Shown in pieces: positions 13,842 to 21,501 of a stretch of DNA of 24,236 nucleotides. Origin of the DNA: UBA4736 sp002404015. Lineage in GTDB: Bacteria > Chloroflexota > Dormibacteria > Dormibacterales > Dormibacteraceae. The notes under the pieces were generated by a model that searched no databases, had not been told where the DNA came from, and saw nothing but the letters and a program-made list of their open reading frames with translations. Every line of letters starts with the position of its first letter. Positions within the stretch are counted from its first letter, which is position 1. The DNA is taken from positions 1 to 24,236 of the forward strand of contig DAIOCN010000034.1 of assembly GCA_036747295.1 (NCBI GenBank), given 5' to 3'. The position numbers were made by a program, and so were the translations under genes.

Positions 13842-14843
13842 GTGAAGCTCGCGATCAGCATCGGAATCAGCCCCCGGCAGAGCCTCTCGAGCTGGTCCGA
13901 CCTCGCCGCCGAGCTGGAGCGGAACGGTGTGGAGCGGACCTGGCTGATCGACTCCCAGCTGGCCATGAAAGACGTCTACTCGGGCCTGCTCCTGGCCGCC
14001 CAGCGCACCGGCCGCATGGGCCTGGGCACCGGCGTCACCAACCCGCTCACCAGGCACCCGACCGTGACTGCGACCTCCATCGCGGCCGTGTCGGAGGTAT
14101 CCGGCGGGAGGGCCCTGCTCGGCCTGGGCGCCGGCGACTCCGCCGTGTACGGCCTGGGCTGGAAGCCCGCCCGGGTGGCCCAGGTCGAAGAGGCCGTGCG
14201 CTTCTTCCACGCCGTCCTCAAGGGCGAGGAGGGGACCTGGGAGGGCCGCGCCTACAGCCTGCCGCACCTGGCAGCGCCCGTTCCCGTCTACCTGGCTACC
14301 AGCCAGCGCCGAATGTGCACACTGGCCGGCCGGGTGGCGGATGGCGTGATCCTGATGGGTCCCGCCGACCCCGCCTACGTGCGCCGCCAGGTGGAGTGGG
14401 TGGAGGCGGGGCTGGCCGAGTCCGGCCGCCGCCGCGAGGAGGTGGACGTCTGCCTGGTCACCACCCTGTCCGCCCAGGAGGACCGAGCCCAGGCGCTCGA
14501 CGACGTGCGCTCCTGGGCCAGCACCGAGGCGCGCCTGATCGCGGACTTCGCCGAGTTCCCCTCCGGCCTCGAACGCTTCCGGCCGGAGATCGAGCAGGCG
14601 AAGGCGGGCTACGACTACACCCAGCACCTCTCCACGCACGCCGGCCACCAGGACACCGTGAGCGACGAGCTGACGGCCGCGCTCGCCGTGGCGGGCACCA
14701 CCGACGAGTGCGGGGCGCGTGTCGCCGAGCTGCTGGCGACGGGTATCGACGGCTGCATCTTCCCGCTGCTGGGAGGCGGCCGCCTCGACCGGCTGCGTGT
14801 CATCCGCGACCAGGTCCTGCCGGCCGCTGGAACCAAGCCATGA
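13842..14843 (+). CDS. LLM class (luciferase-like) flavin-dependent oxidoreductase, probably F420-type
   Basis: A 333-residue TIM-barrel protein of the bacterial luciferase-like superfamily, whose members use F420 or FMN for hydride transfer or monooxygenation. Diagnostic parts are the MKLAISIGISP strand, MGLGTGVTNPLTRHPTVTA (family GTGVTNP and ARHP-like motif), GGRALLGLGAGDSAVYGLG, PVPVYLATSQRRM and ADGVIL. The C-terminal GTTDECGARVAELLATGIDG segment is typical of the F420-dependent N5,N10-methylene-tetrahydromethanopterin reductase-like group. GTG 13842 begins the first barrel strand. Its stop overlaps the next ATG (ATGA), so it is translationally tied to the molybdenum hydroxylase genes, implying one pathway. 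F420 use is inferred from subfamily appearance; no F420 biosynthesis gene lies in the window. Confidence 0.9.
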   Translation: MKLAISIGISPRQSLSSWSDLAAELERNGVERTWLIDSQLAMKDVYSGLLLAAQRTGRMGLGTGVTNPLTRHPTVTATSIAAVSEVSGGRALLGLGAGDSAVYGLGWKPARVAQVEEAVRFFHAVLKGEEGTWEGRAYSLPHLAAPVPVYLATSQRRMCTLAGRVADGVILMGPADPAYVRRQVEWVEAGLAESGRRREEVDVCLVTTLSAQEDRAQALDDVRSWASTEARLIADFAEFPSGLERFRPEIEQAKAGYDYTQHLSTHAGHQDTVSDELTAALAVAGTTDECGARVAELLATGIDGCIFPLLGGGRLDRLRVIRDQVLPAAGTKP

Positions 14844-15640
14844 AGTCGGCGCCCTTCGAGTACCACCGACCGGAGTCGCTGGGGGAGGCGCTGGACCTGC
14901 TGGCCCGGCACGGGGACGAGGCCAAGGCGCTGGCCGGCGGCCAGAGCCTGGTCCCGCTGCTGGCGATGCGCCTGGCCCAGCCGGCGGTACTGGTCGACCT
15001 CCAGCGGCTCTCCGAGCTGAGGGGAGTCCGGCGCGAGGAGGGCCTGCGGATCGGCGCCATGACGCGGCAGAGCGAGCTGGAACGGCGCGACGACCTGCCC
15101 GGGGTGGTCGAGCAGGCGCTGCCCCACGTCGGCCACTTCCAGATCCGCAACCGGGGCACCGTCGGCGGCTCGCTGGCCCACATGGACCCGGCCGCCGAGT
15201 GGCCCGCCCTGGCCCTCCTCCTGGACGCCGAGATGACGCTGGCCTCGAGACGGGGAACGCGCCTGGTGCCCGCCGAGGACTTCGTGATCGGGCCGCTCAC
15301 CACCTGCCTGGAGCCGGACGAGCTGCTGGTCGAGGTCCACATCCCGGCCGCCGGCGGGCGCTCCGGCTTCGCCGAGGTGGAACGCCGCTCCGGCGACTTC
15401 GCGCTGGTGGGCGCGGCCTGCCACAACCAGGCGATCGCGGTCTTCGCGACCGGCGCCCGGCCGCAGCGGCTGGCCGAGGCCGAGCGCTTCCTGGCCCGCG
15501 GCGGCAGGGCCGGCCCCGAGCTCACGGCGATCGCCGAGCGGGAGATCGAAGCCACAGCCGACATCCACGCGCCCGCCGCCTACCGGAAGAAGGTCGGGGC
15601 CCAGCTCGTGAACCGGGTGGTCGAGCAGGCGTGGAGCTGA
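14840..15640 (+). CDS. Molybdenum hydroxylase FAD-binding (medium) subunit, CoxM-like
   Basis: A 266-residue FAD-binding subunit of the xanthine dehydrogenase/CO dehydrogenase family. It carries both FAD pyrophosphate motifs, AGGQS (32-36) and TVGGS (107-111, in IRNRGTVGGSLAHMDP), then the C-terminal domain (VERRSGDFALVGAAC and GARPQRLAEAERFL). It passes electrons from the small-subunit iron-sulfur clusters through FAD to an acceptor. ATG 14840 overlaps the LLM gene stop by 4 nt, and the small-subunit gene overlaps its end. Length and motifs are normal. The symbol coxM is withheld because the large subunit lacks the CO dehydrogenase active-site loop. Confidence 0.93.
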   Translation: MKSAPFEYHRPESLGEALDLLARHGDEAKALAGGQSLVPLLAMRLAQPAVLVDLQRLSELRGVRREEGLRIGAMTRQSELERRDDLPGVVEQALPHVGHFQIRNRGTVGGSLAHMDPAAEWPALALLLDAEMTLASRRGTRLVPAEDFVIGPLTTCLEPDELLVEVHIPAAGGRSGFAEVERRSGDFALVGAACHNQAIAVFATGARPQRLAEAERFLARGGRAGPELTAIAEREIEATADIHAPAAYRKKVGAQLVNRVVEQAWS

Positions 15641-16083
15641 GGCTGCGCGTCAACGGGCGCGACTGGTCGGGCGACGTGGAGGCCCGACTGACGCTGGCCG
15701 ACCTGCTGCGGGATCGGCTCCGCCTGACCGGCACCCACCTGGGCTGCGAGCAGGGCGTCTGTGGGGCCTGCACGGTCCTGCTCGACGGCGAGGCGGCCCG
15801 CTCCTGCCTCACGTTCGCGGTCCAGGCCGAGGGAGCCGAGGTCACGACGGTCGAGGGCCTGGCGCCCGAGGGCGGCCTGTCCCGGCTGCAGGAGGCGTTC
15901 GTCAGGCGGGGCGCCTTCCAGTGCGGCTTCTGCACGCCCGGCTTCCTGGTCTCCGCCGACGCGCTGCTGCGAACGGGCCGGCCCTACTCCCGCGAGGAGC
16001 TCCGCGAGCTCCTGGGCGGCAACATCTGCCGCTGCACCGGCTACGATCCGATCGTCGAGGCGGTCTTCGAGTGCCAAGGCTGA
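15631..16083 (+). CDS. Molybdenum hydroxylase [2Fe-2S] (small) subunit, CoxS-like
   Basis: A 150-residue iron-sulfur subunit with both family clusters. The plant-ferredoxin-type cluster is bound by Cys39, Cys44, Cys47 and Cys59 (GCEQGVCGACTVLLDG...SC). The helical-domain cluster is bound by Cys98, Cys101, Cys133 and Cys135 (CGFCTPG...NICRCTGY). It carries electrons from the molybdenum centre to FAD. GTG 15631 overlaps the medium-subunit gene by 10 nt. An in-frame CTG at 15637 overlaps that stop as CTGA and would remove only two residues. No Tat signal is expected or seen. Assignment is secure. Confidence 0.95.
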   Translation: MELRLRVNGRDWSGDVEARLTLADLLRDRLRLTGTHLGCEQGVCGACTVLLDGEAARSCLTFAVQAEGAEVTTVEGLAPEGGLSRLQEAFVRRGAFQCGFCTPGFLVSADALLRTGRPYSREELRELLGGNICRCTGYDPIVEAVFECQG

Positions 16084-18143
16084 CCGCCGGCAGCGCGCAG
16101 CTCCTGGTGGGCGGCGGCGGCCATTTCCTGGCCGACCTCGATCTCCCCGGCGCGCTGGAGGTCTGCTTCGTGCGCTCGCCCTTGCCCCACGCCCGCCTGG
16201 GCTCGATCGCCGGCGCCGGCGCCAGCGCCGGGGACCTCGACCTGGAGCCGATCGTGATCGAGGGGCCCGGCCTGACGCCTCGTCCCTGGCTGGCGCTGCC
16301 GGCGGACACCGCCCGCTACGTCGGCGAGCCGGTGGCCGCCGTCTGGGCCGGGGATCGCTACCTGGCCGAGGACCTTGCCGACAAGGTCGAGGTCGAGTAC
16401 AAGGAGCTGGACCTGGAAGAACCGGCGGTGCTCTTCGAGCAGACGTTCACGAACGGCGCGGTCCAGGCCGCTTTCGGCCGCGCCGAGCTGCAGATCGAGC
16501 GAACGTTCCGCACCGGCCGGGTCACGCCGCTTCCCCTCGAGTGCCGGGGCGCGGCCGCCAGCTTCGACGAGGCCACCGGCGAGGTCGAGCTCTGGACCTC
16601 GACCCAGATCCCCAACCTGGTGGCGCGCGGGGTGGCGGCCGCGCTGCGCATGGACGAGTCGAAGGTCCGGGTCCTGGTCCCCCACGTGGGTGGCGGCTTC
16701 GGCCTGAAGGCCCACCTGTTCGCGGAGGAGATCGTGCTGGCCGCGCTGGCCCGCAAGCTGGGCCGCACCGTCCGCTGGGTGGAGGACCGGCGCGAGAACC
16801 TGATCGCCAGCGCGCACGCCCACGACAACCAGGTCCGCCTCACCGCGGCGCTGACCGGCGACGGGCGGGTGGTGGGGGTCCGGGCGGAGGTGACCAGCGA
16901 CGTCGGCGCTTATTCGATCTACCCTTTCTCTGCCTCGCTGGAGCCGGCCACCACCGCGCAGACGATCTTCGGCCCCTACGCGCTCGAGGCATACGTCTTC
17001 AGCGCGCGGGGGCTGTCCAGCAACAAGTGCCCGGTGGGCGCCTACCGGGGGGTGGGCATGAACACCGGCGTCTACGTCACCGAGCGCCTGATGGACGAGA
17101 TCGCGGCCGAGCTCCGGATCGACCCGCTGGAGCTGCGCAAGCGCAACGCGATCCAGGAGCTGCCGGCCACGACCCACGCCCGCCGCGAGCTCGACTCCGG
17201 CGACTACCCCGCCCTGCTGGCCAGGCTCGAGGACTCGGCAGGCTACGCGGAGCTTCGCCGCGAGCAGGAATCAGCCCGCTCCCAGGGCCGCCTCTTCGGG
17301 ATCGGGATCGGCTTCTTCAACGAGCACAGCGGCACCGGCTCGACGGACTACAAGAGCCGGGGCATCACTACAGTGCCGGGCTTTGACGCGGCGCGGGTCC
17401 GGGTCACGGAGGAGGGCCGGGTCGAGATCCTGACGAGCGCTGCGGAGGCGGGTCAGGGGCACGCCGAGACCTACCGGCGACTGGCCGAGGAGATCGGCAT
17501 CGAGCCGGGCCGCGTGGACGTGATCGAGGGCGACACCCGCGAGTGCCCGCCCGGCAGTGGGACCTTCGCCAGCCGAGGCGCGGTCGGGGTGGTGGAGGCT
17601 GTGGTCCAGGCGCTGCGGGAAGCGGCCGAGCTGGACCTGGCGCCGGGCACGGACGTGGTGAAGACCATCGATCCCACCCAGGTCTTCCCGTCTGGCGCCC
17701 ACCTGGCGGTGGTCGAGGTGGACCCGGTCAGCCTCGTGCCCCAGATCCGTCGCTACATCGCGGTCGAGGACTGCGGGCGCGTCATCGACCACGCCGTCGT
17801 GGAGGGCCAGGTGCGGGGCGGCGTCGCGATGGGCATCGGCGACGTGCTGATGGAGGAGCATGTCTACGGCGCCGACGGCCAGATCCTGACCTCCAGCCTG
17901 CTCGACTACCTGGTGCCGCTGGCCGCCGACGTCCCCAGCGTGGAGATGCACCACCTGGAGTCCGCCACGCCTCGCACGACTCGAGGCAGCAAGGGCGTCG
18001 GCGAGGCGGGTGTGATCGGGGCCTACGGGGCGGTGTCCAACGCGGTGGCGGACGCCATCCGGCCGCTCGGCGCGGAGCTGACCGACCTGCCCTACAGCCC
18101 GGCCCGGATCTTCGCCGCCCTCGAGAAGGCGAGGGCCCAATAG
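16071..18143 (+). CDS. Molybdenum hydroxylase molybdopterin-binding (large) subunit, CoxL-like, short form
   Basis: A 690-residue catalytic subunit of the xanthine dehydrogenase family, hydroxylating an unidentified substrate at a molybdopterin-cytosine-dinucleotide centre. Seen are GEPVAAVWA, the VGGGFGLKAHLFAEE loop, active-site loop GAYRGVG (324-329), GQGHAET, CGRVIDHAVVEGQVRGG and catalytic Glu645 in GVGEAG. The active-site loop is AYRGxG, not the AYxCSFR of form I CO dehydrogenase, so CO oxidation is unlikely. It is shorter than the usual 750-800 residues. The N-terminus begins close to the RGxxxFxxD region, and a segment of about 60-80 residues normally between VVEAVVQALREAA and FPSGAHLAVVEVD is compressed. 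GTG 16071 overlaps the small-subunit gene by 13 nt; CTG 16080 is an in-frame CTGA alternative. Confidence 0.92.
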   Translation: MPRLTAGSAQLLVGGGGHFLADLDLPGALEVCFVRSPLPHARLGSIAGAGASAGDLDLEPIVIEGPGLTPRPWLALPADTARYVGEPVAAVWAGDRYLAEDLADKVEVEYKELDLEEPAVLFEQTFTNGAVQAAFGRAELQIERTFRTGRVTPLPLECRGAAASFDEATGEVELWTSTQIPNLVARGVAAALRMDESKVRVLVPHVGGGFGLKAHLFAEEIVLAALARKLGRTVRWVEDRRENLIASAHAHDNQVRLTAALTGDGRVVGVRAEVTSDVGAYSIYPFSASLEPATTAQTIFGPYALEAYVFSARGLSSNKCPVGAYRGVGMNTGVYVTERLMDEIAAELRIDPLELRKRNAIQELPATTHARRELDSGDYPALLARLEDSAGYAELRREQESARSQGRLFGIGIGFFNEHSGTGSTDYKSRGITTVPGFDAARVRVTEEGRVEILTSAAEAGQGHAETYRRLAEEIGIEPGRVDVIEGDTRECPPGSGTFASRGAVGVVEAVVQALREAAELDLAPGTDVVKTIDPTQVFPSGAHLAVVEVDPVSLVPQIRRYIAVEDCGRVIDHAVVEGQVRGGVAMGIGDVLMEEHVYGADGQILTSSLLDYLVPLAADVPSVEMHHLESATPRTTRGSKGVGEAGVIGAYGAVSNAVADAIRPLGAELTDLPYSPARIFAALEKARAQ

Positions 18144-18168
18144 GTCTCCAGCCGGCCGGCTGGAGACC
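18143..18168. repeat. Perfect 26-bp palindrome at the large-subunit stop codon
   Basis: Arms of 13 bp (GGTCTCCAGCCGG at 18143-18155 and its complement at 18156-18168) meet without a loop, and the first G is the last base of the TAG stop. It can form a strong stem ending the hydroxylase transcript, but on the plus strand it is followed by A residues rather than U. A bidirectional terminator half or a protein-binding site is also possible. Confidence 0.5.
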
Positions 18169-18206
18169 AAAAAGAAGACGCCGCCCAGGGGGTAGTCAGG
18201 GCGGCG
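18169..18206 (-). terminator. Intrinsic terminator facing the minus strand
   Basis: Read on the minus strand: stem CGCCGCCC/GGGCGGCG (18199-18206 with 18179-18186), a 12-nt loop, then TCTTCTTTTT (18178-18169; 8 of 10 are T). This is the only classical stem plus T-tract in the window. No minus-strand gene is found upstream of it (18207-18332), and the plus-strand side lacks a T-tract. Confidence 0.6.
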
Positions 18207-18256
18207 CCGTTGCAGACGGACCAGGGCCGGGCGCACATCCAGCCCCTTCCGTTGCA

Positions 18257-18262
18257 TATAAC
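18257..18262 (+). promoter_or_regulatory. Candidate -10 box for the radA operon
   Basis: TATAAC matches the -10 consensus at five of six positions and would start transcription near 18269, leaving a leader of about 65 nt before radA. No good -35 is visible at 16-18 nt. The leader contains the palindrome GATCCGCGGATC (18281-18292). Confidence 0.35.
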
Positions 18263-18332
18263 GCCGGTAGGCGCCAAAAAGATCCGCGGATCGCTTGTAA
18301 AAGTTTTCTGAGACGCCGAGAGTAGTTCAGCC

Positions 18333-19721
18333 ATGCCCAAGAGCACTGTTGCTTTCGTGTGCCGTGAATGCGGCGGAGAGTCGATCCGCTGGGCCGGCCA
18401 GTGCCCCCACTGCCAGGCCTGGAACACCCTCGAGGAGTTCCGGGTGGGCGGCGCCCGCCGCGACCGCCAGGCGGGCCGGGCGCCGAACGGGACCGCACCG
18501 GCCCGGCCGATCCCCATCACGGAGGTGGAGGAGGACGCTTCCCCCCGGCTGGCGCTGCACTGGCAGGAGCTGAACCGCGTCCTCGGCGGCGGCGTCGTCA
18601 AAGGCAGCGTCGTGCTCCTGGGCGGGGAGCCCGGCGTCGGCAAGTCCACCCTCCTGATGCACCTCGCCGCGCAGGCCGCAGACCGCGGCGGCAAGGTCCT
18701 CTACACGAGCGGCGAGGAGTCGGCGCCGCAGGTCCGGATGCGGGCCACCAGGCTGGGAGCGCTCGACTCCCGCCTGCTGATGCTGGCCGAGAACGAGCTC
18801 GACCCGATCCTGGACGCCATCGAGTCGGAACGGCCCGCGATCGCGGTCGTCGACTCCATCCAGACCGTCTACGACCCGGCCGTGGACGCCGCCGCTGGCA
18901 GCGTCACCCAGGTCCGCGAGGGCGCGGCCCGGCTGATGCGGCTGGCCAAGCAATCGGGCATCCCGATCTTCCTGGTCGGCCACGTCACCAAGGAGGGTGC
19001 GATCGCCGGCCCCCGCGTTCTCGAGCACATGGTCGACACCGTCCTCTACCTGGAGGGGGAGAGGGGCCAGGAGTTCAGGATCCTGCGCGCAACCAAGAAC
19101 CGCTTCGGCAGCGCCGACGAGATCGGGATCTTCAGCATGGGCGAGCGTGGCCTCGAGGAGGTCGCCGACCCCAGCGCCGCCCTCCTCGGCGACCACCGCA
19201 ACGTCTCGGGCAGCGCCGTCCTCACCACGATGGAGGGCACGCGCCCGCTCCTGGTCGAGCTGCAGAGCCTGGTCACCAAGGCCCCTTACGGCGCCGGCCG
19301 GCGCAGCCCGACCGGGTTCGACCTGAACCGCCTGCATATGATCGTGGCGGTGATCGAGAAGCGAGCCGAGCTCCCGCTCGACAAACATGACATCTTCATC
19401 AACGTGGCCGGCGGCATTCGAATCACGGAGACCGCGGCCGACCTGGGCCTCGCCCTCAGCATCATCAGCAACCTTCGCGATGTCCCCCTGCCGGACGGGA
19501 CGGTCGTGATAGGCGAGCTGGGGCTGTCAGGCGAGGTGCGCAGGGTGAGCCAGCTGGAGCGCCGCCTCGGGGAGGCGGCCCGGCGTGGCTTCACCCGCGC
19601 GATCATCCCGCGCACCGCCGGTCCGGTGCGTGCCCCCGGCCTCGACTGCGTCGAGGTCCGCGACCTGGCGGACGCCATGTCCGCAGCGCTTCCTTTCCAA
19701 ATTCAGTCCGGCGCCGTATAG
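18333..19721 (+). CDS. radA: DNA repair protein RadA
   Basis: A 462-residue RadA (Sms), a RecA-like branch-migration ATPase of recombinational repair. The order is standard: a C4 zinc finger with Cys10, Cys13, Cys24 and Cys27; the ATPase core with Walker A GGEPGVGKST (97-106, Lys104) and Walker B IAVVDSIQT; the RadA signature KNRFG (255-259); and a C-terminal Lon-protease-like domain (about 290-455, with VAGGIRITETAADL and GELGLSGEVRRV) that serves as a scaffold. Length is normal. ATG 18333 begins directly before the zinc finger; the Shine-Dalgarno match is weak. It heads the housekeeping operon, and the PIN/TRAM gene follows after 14 nt. Very secure. Confidence 0.97.
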   Translation: MPKSTVAFVCRECGGESIRWAGQCPHCQAWNTLEEFRVGGARRDRQAGRAPNGTAPARPIPITEVEEDASPRLALHWQELNRVLGGGVVKGSVVLLGGEPGVGKSTLLMHLAAQAADRGGKVLYTSGEESAPQVRMRATRLGALDSRLLMLAENELDPILDAIESERPAIAVVDSIQTVYDPAVDAAAGSVTQVREGAARLMRLAKQSGIPIFLVGHVTKEGAIAGPRVLEHMVDTVLYLEGERGQEFRILRATKNRFGSADEIGIFSMGERGLEEVADPSAALLGDHRNVSGSAVLTTMEGTRPLLVELQSLVTKAPYGAGRRSPTGFDLNRLHMIVAVIEKRAELPLDKHDIFINVAGGIRITETAADLGLALSIISNLRDVPLPDGTVVIGELGLSGEVRRVSQLERRLGEAARRGFTRAIIPRTAGPVRAPGLDCVEVRDLADAMSAALPFQIQSGAV

Positions 19722-19722
19722 A

Positions 19723-19731
19723 CAGGAGGTT
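19723..19731 (+). promoter_or_regulatory. Strong Shine-Dalgarno of the PIN/TRAM gene
   Basis: ACAGGAGGT contains the full anti-16S complement AGGAGGT and lies 4 nt before ATG 19736. It is the best ribosome site in the window besides that of MoxR, and suggests higher independent initiation within the radA operon. Confidence 0.75.
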
Positions 19732-19735
19732 ATTC

Positions 19736-20806
19736 ATGCGTTCCGAGGCCCTCGTCCGCTGGACGGGAACGGCACTCGGAGTGATCGGCGGTTTCGTGCT
19801 TGGTTACGCGATGGTGCGCTCGAGCGGGATTCACCCGCCCGGCAGCACGGTCATCATCACCCTCACCACGATCGAGGGCGGGATCTTCACGTACCTCGGA
19901 ACGCCGTACCTTTTCGGGGGCTGGCGCCGCGTCAACCTCCGGCTGGGGAGCACTCCGCTGCCCGACCTGGTCGCCGGTCTTCTGGGGATGATCATCGGCC
20001 TCGTCGTGGCCGTGCTGATCGGCTCCTTCGTCCGCGACTTCCCGTATGGGGTCGCGCTCTCCGCGGTGCTGGCCCTGCTCCTCGGCCTCACCGGTGCCCG
20101 CTTCGGCATGACGCGCCGCGAGGAGATGCTGGCCGTCTTCGCCGGCAACCAGTCCCAGAACGACAACCCCAAGCGCATCAAGTCGGCCCTCCTCGACACC
20201 TCCGTCATCATCGACGGCCGGATCCTGGACCTGGCCCGGACCGGCTTTCTCGACATGCCGCTGATCGTGACGCGCAGTGTGCTGAAGGAGCTGCAGCTGG
20301 TCGCCGACTCGGCCGACTCCCACCGCCGCAGCCGCGGCCGGCGCGGGCTGGACGTGCTCACGTCGATGGAGAAGGAGCCGGAGACGCGCCTGGACGTCCT
20401 CGACGACGACAGCTCGGGCCCGCTCGAGATCGACGCCCGACTGGTCAGGCTGGCCAAGAAGCACGGCTACGCGATCATGACCAACGACTTCAACCTGAAC
20501 CGGGTGGCGGGGCTGGAAGGGATCCAGGTGCTGAACCTGAACGAGCTGGCCAACGCCATGAAGCCAATCGCGATCCCCGGCGAGGAGCTGATGCTCACGG
20601 TCGTGAAAGAAGGCCGGGAGGCCGGCCAGGGGGTGGGCTACCTGGACGACGGTACGATGGTCGTCATCGAGAATGGACGCCGCCACCTCAACCAGACCAT
20701 CAGCTGCACGGTCAGCTCGGTCCTGCAGACGGCCGCCGGCAGGATGATCTTCGCGTCGCCGACCGGCGCGGACGGCACAGCCGCCAAGCGGCGCCGGACA
20801 CCCTGA
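19736..20806 (+). CDS. PIN and TRAM domain membrane protein (YacL family)
   Basis: A 356-residue protein with four hydrophobic segments (about 9-27, 38-60, 77-98 and 104-121), a cytosolic PIN nuclease domain (150-272) and a TRAM RNA-binding domain (284-341). The PIN acidic residues are visible: Asp154 in LLDTSVIIDG, Glu185 in VLKELQ, Asp233 in EIDARL and Asp251 in MTNDFNLN. This is the YacL architecture widespread next to ispD in Gram-positive and related phyla; it is a putative membrane-bound ribonuclease of unproven substrate, not a toxin from a TA pair. A very strong Shine-Dalgarno fixes ATG 19736. Its stop shares one base with the ispD start (TGATG). Confidence 0.95.
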   Translation: MRSEALVRWTGTALGVIGGFVLGYAMVRSSGIHPPGSTVIITLTTIEGGIFTYLGTPYLFGGWRRVNLRLGSTPLPDLVAGLLGMIIGLVVAVLIGSFVRDFPYGVALSAVLALLLGLTGARFGMTRREEMLAVFAGNQSQNDNPKRIKSALLDTSVIIDGRILDLARTGFLDMPLIVTRSVLKELQLVADSADSHRRSRGRRGLDVLTSMEKEPETRLDVLDDDSSGPLEIDARLVRLAKKHGYAIMTNDFNLNRVAGLEGIQVLNLNELANAMKPIAIPGEELMLTVVKEGREAGQGVGYLDDGTMVVIENGRRHLNQTISCTVSSVLQTAAGRMIFASPTGADGTAAKRRRTP

Positions 20807-21501
20807 TGCAGGTCGTCGCCATCGTGGCCGCCGCGGGTACCGGCACCCGGCTGGGGAAGGGCAGCAAAGCCCTGGTCCAGCTCAACGGCCGGACCACCCT
20901 GAGCCGGGTGGTGGAGCTCTTCCTCTCGCTCGACGAGGTCGACCGGGTGGTCGTGGTGGGCCCGCCCTCCCGGCTGGAGAGCGCCCGCGGCGAGGTCGAG
21001 GCCCTGCGACCCCGCAAGCCGGTGATCGTGTGCCCCGGCGGCGACAGCCGCCAGCACTCGGTGCGCGCCGGGCTCAGCGTGATCGGCACCTGCGACTACG
21101 TGCTCGTGCACGACGCGGCCCGGCCGCTGGTGTCGGCGGCGCTCGTTCGCCGCGTGCTGGCAGCCGCCCAGGAGACCGGAGCCGCGATCCCGGGCCTGCC
21201 GCCTCGGGACGCCGTGAAACGCGTGGAGGGCGGCCGCCTGGTCGAGAGCCTCGACCGCTCACAGGTCGTGCTGGCCCAGACCCCCCAGGGCTTCGCCGCG
21301 CAGCTGCTCGTGCGGGCCCATCTCGAGGCCGCGGACACCGGGCTGGTCGGCGACGACGACGCCCAGCTGGTGGCAGCCAGCGGGCACCCGGTGGCCGTCG
21401 TGGAGGGCGAGCCGCTCAACATCAAGCTGACGACCCAGGACGACCTGGAGCTGCTGGAGGCACTGATCCGGGAGCACGAACCGACCGCAGCCGCCAAATG
21501 A
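20806..21501 (+). CDS. ispD: 2-C-methyl-D-erythritol 4-phosphate cytidylyltransferase
   Basis: A 231-residue IspD, which joins MEP and CTP to form CDP-methylerythritol in the MEP isoprenoid pathway. Motifs are AAAGTGTRLG (8-17, with Arg15), Lys21, CPGGDSRQHSVRAGL, the VHDAARPLV active-site loop, LAQTPQGF and GEPLNIKLTTQDDL. The CTP loop reads GKGSKAL in place of the common PKQ, but the lysine is kept. ATG 20806 overlaps the PIN/TRAM stop by one base. The neighbour ispF encodes the enzyme two steps later, overlapping as ATGA. Secure. Confidence 0.96.
   Translation: MQVVAIVAAAGTGTRLGKGSKALVQLNGRTTLSRVVELFLSLDEVDRVVVVGPPSRLESARGEVEALRPRKPVIVCPGGDSRQHSVRAGLSVIGTCDYVLVHDAARPLVSAALVRRVLAAAQETGAAIPGLPPRDAVKRVEGGRLVESLDRSQVVLAQTPQGFAAQLLVRAHLEAADTGLVGDDDAQLVAASGHPVAVVEGEPLNIKLTTQDDLELLEALIREHEPTAAAK

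Noticed and set aside
5098..18143. MoxR and DUF58 genes as the CoxD/CoxE maturation proteins of the molybdenum hydroxylase
   Set aside because: They belong to a different conserved cluster (DUF4129, DUF4350, SpoIIM, RDD), lie about 7.5 kb or more from the hydroxylase with unrelated genes and a regulator pair between, and the DUF58 protein is not a CoxE-type VWA protein.
14840..18143. Aerobic carbon monoxide dehydrogenase
   Set aside because: The large subunit has AYRGVG in place of the Cys-containing AYxCSFR loop, so CO oxidation is not supported despite the M-S-L gene order.
17271..18257. Minus-strand frame of 328 codons starting upstream of the 18169-18206 terminator, as the gene ended by that terminator
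   Set aside because: The frame runs through the terminator and on for 900 bp antisense to the large subunit with shadow-like composition, so it is not a gene and does not explain the terminator.
19736..20806. PIN domain as a VapC-type toxin
   Set aside because: The gene is 356 residues long with membrane helices and a TRAM domain, in a conserved housekeeping operon and without an antitoxin gene; this is the YacL family.
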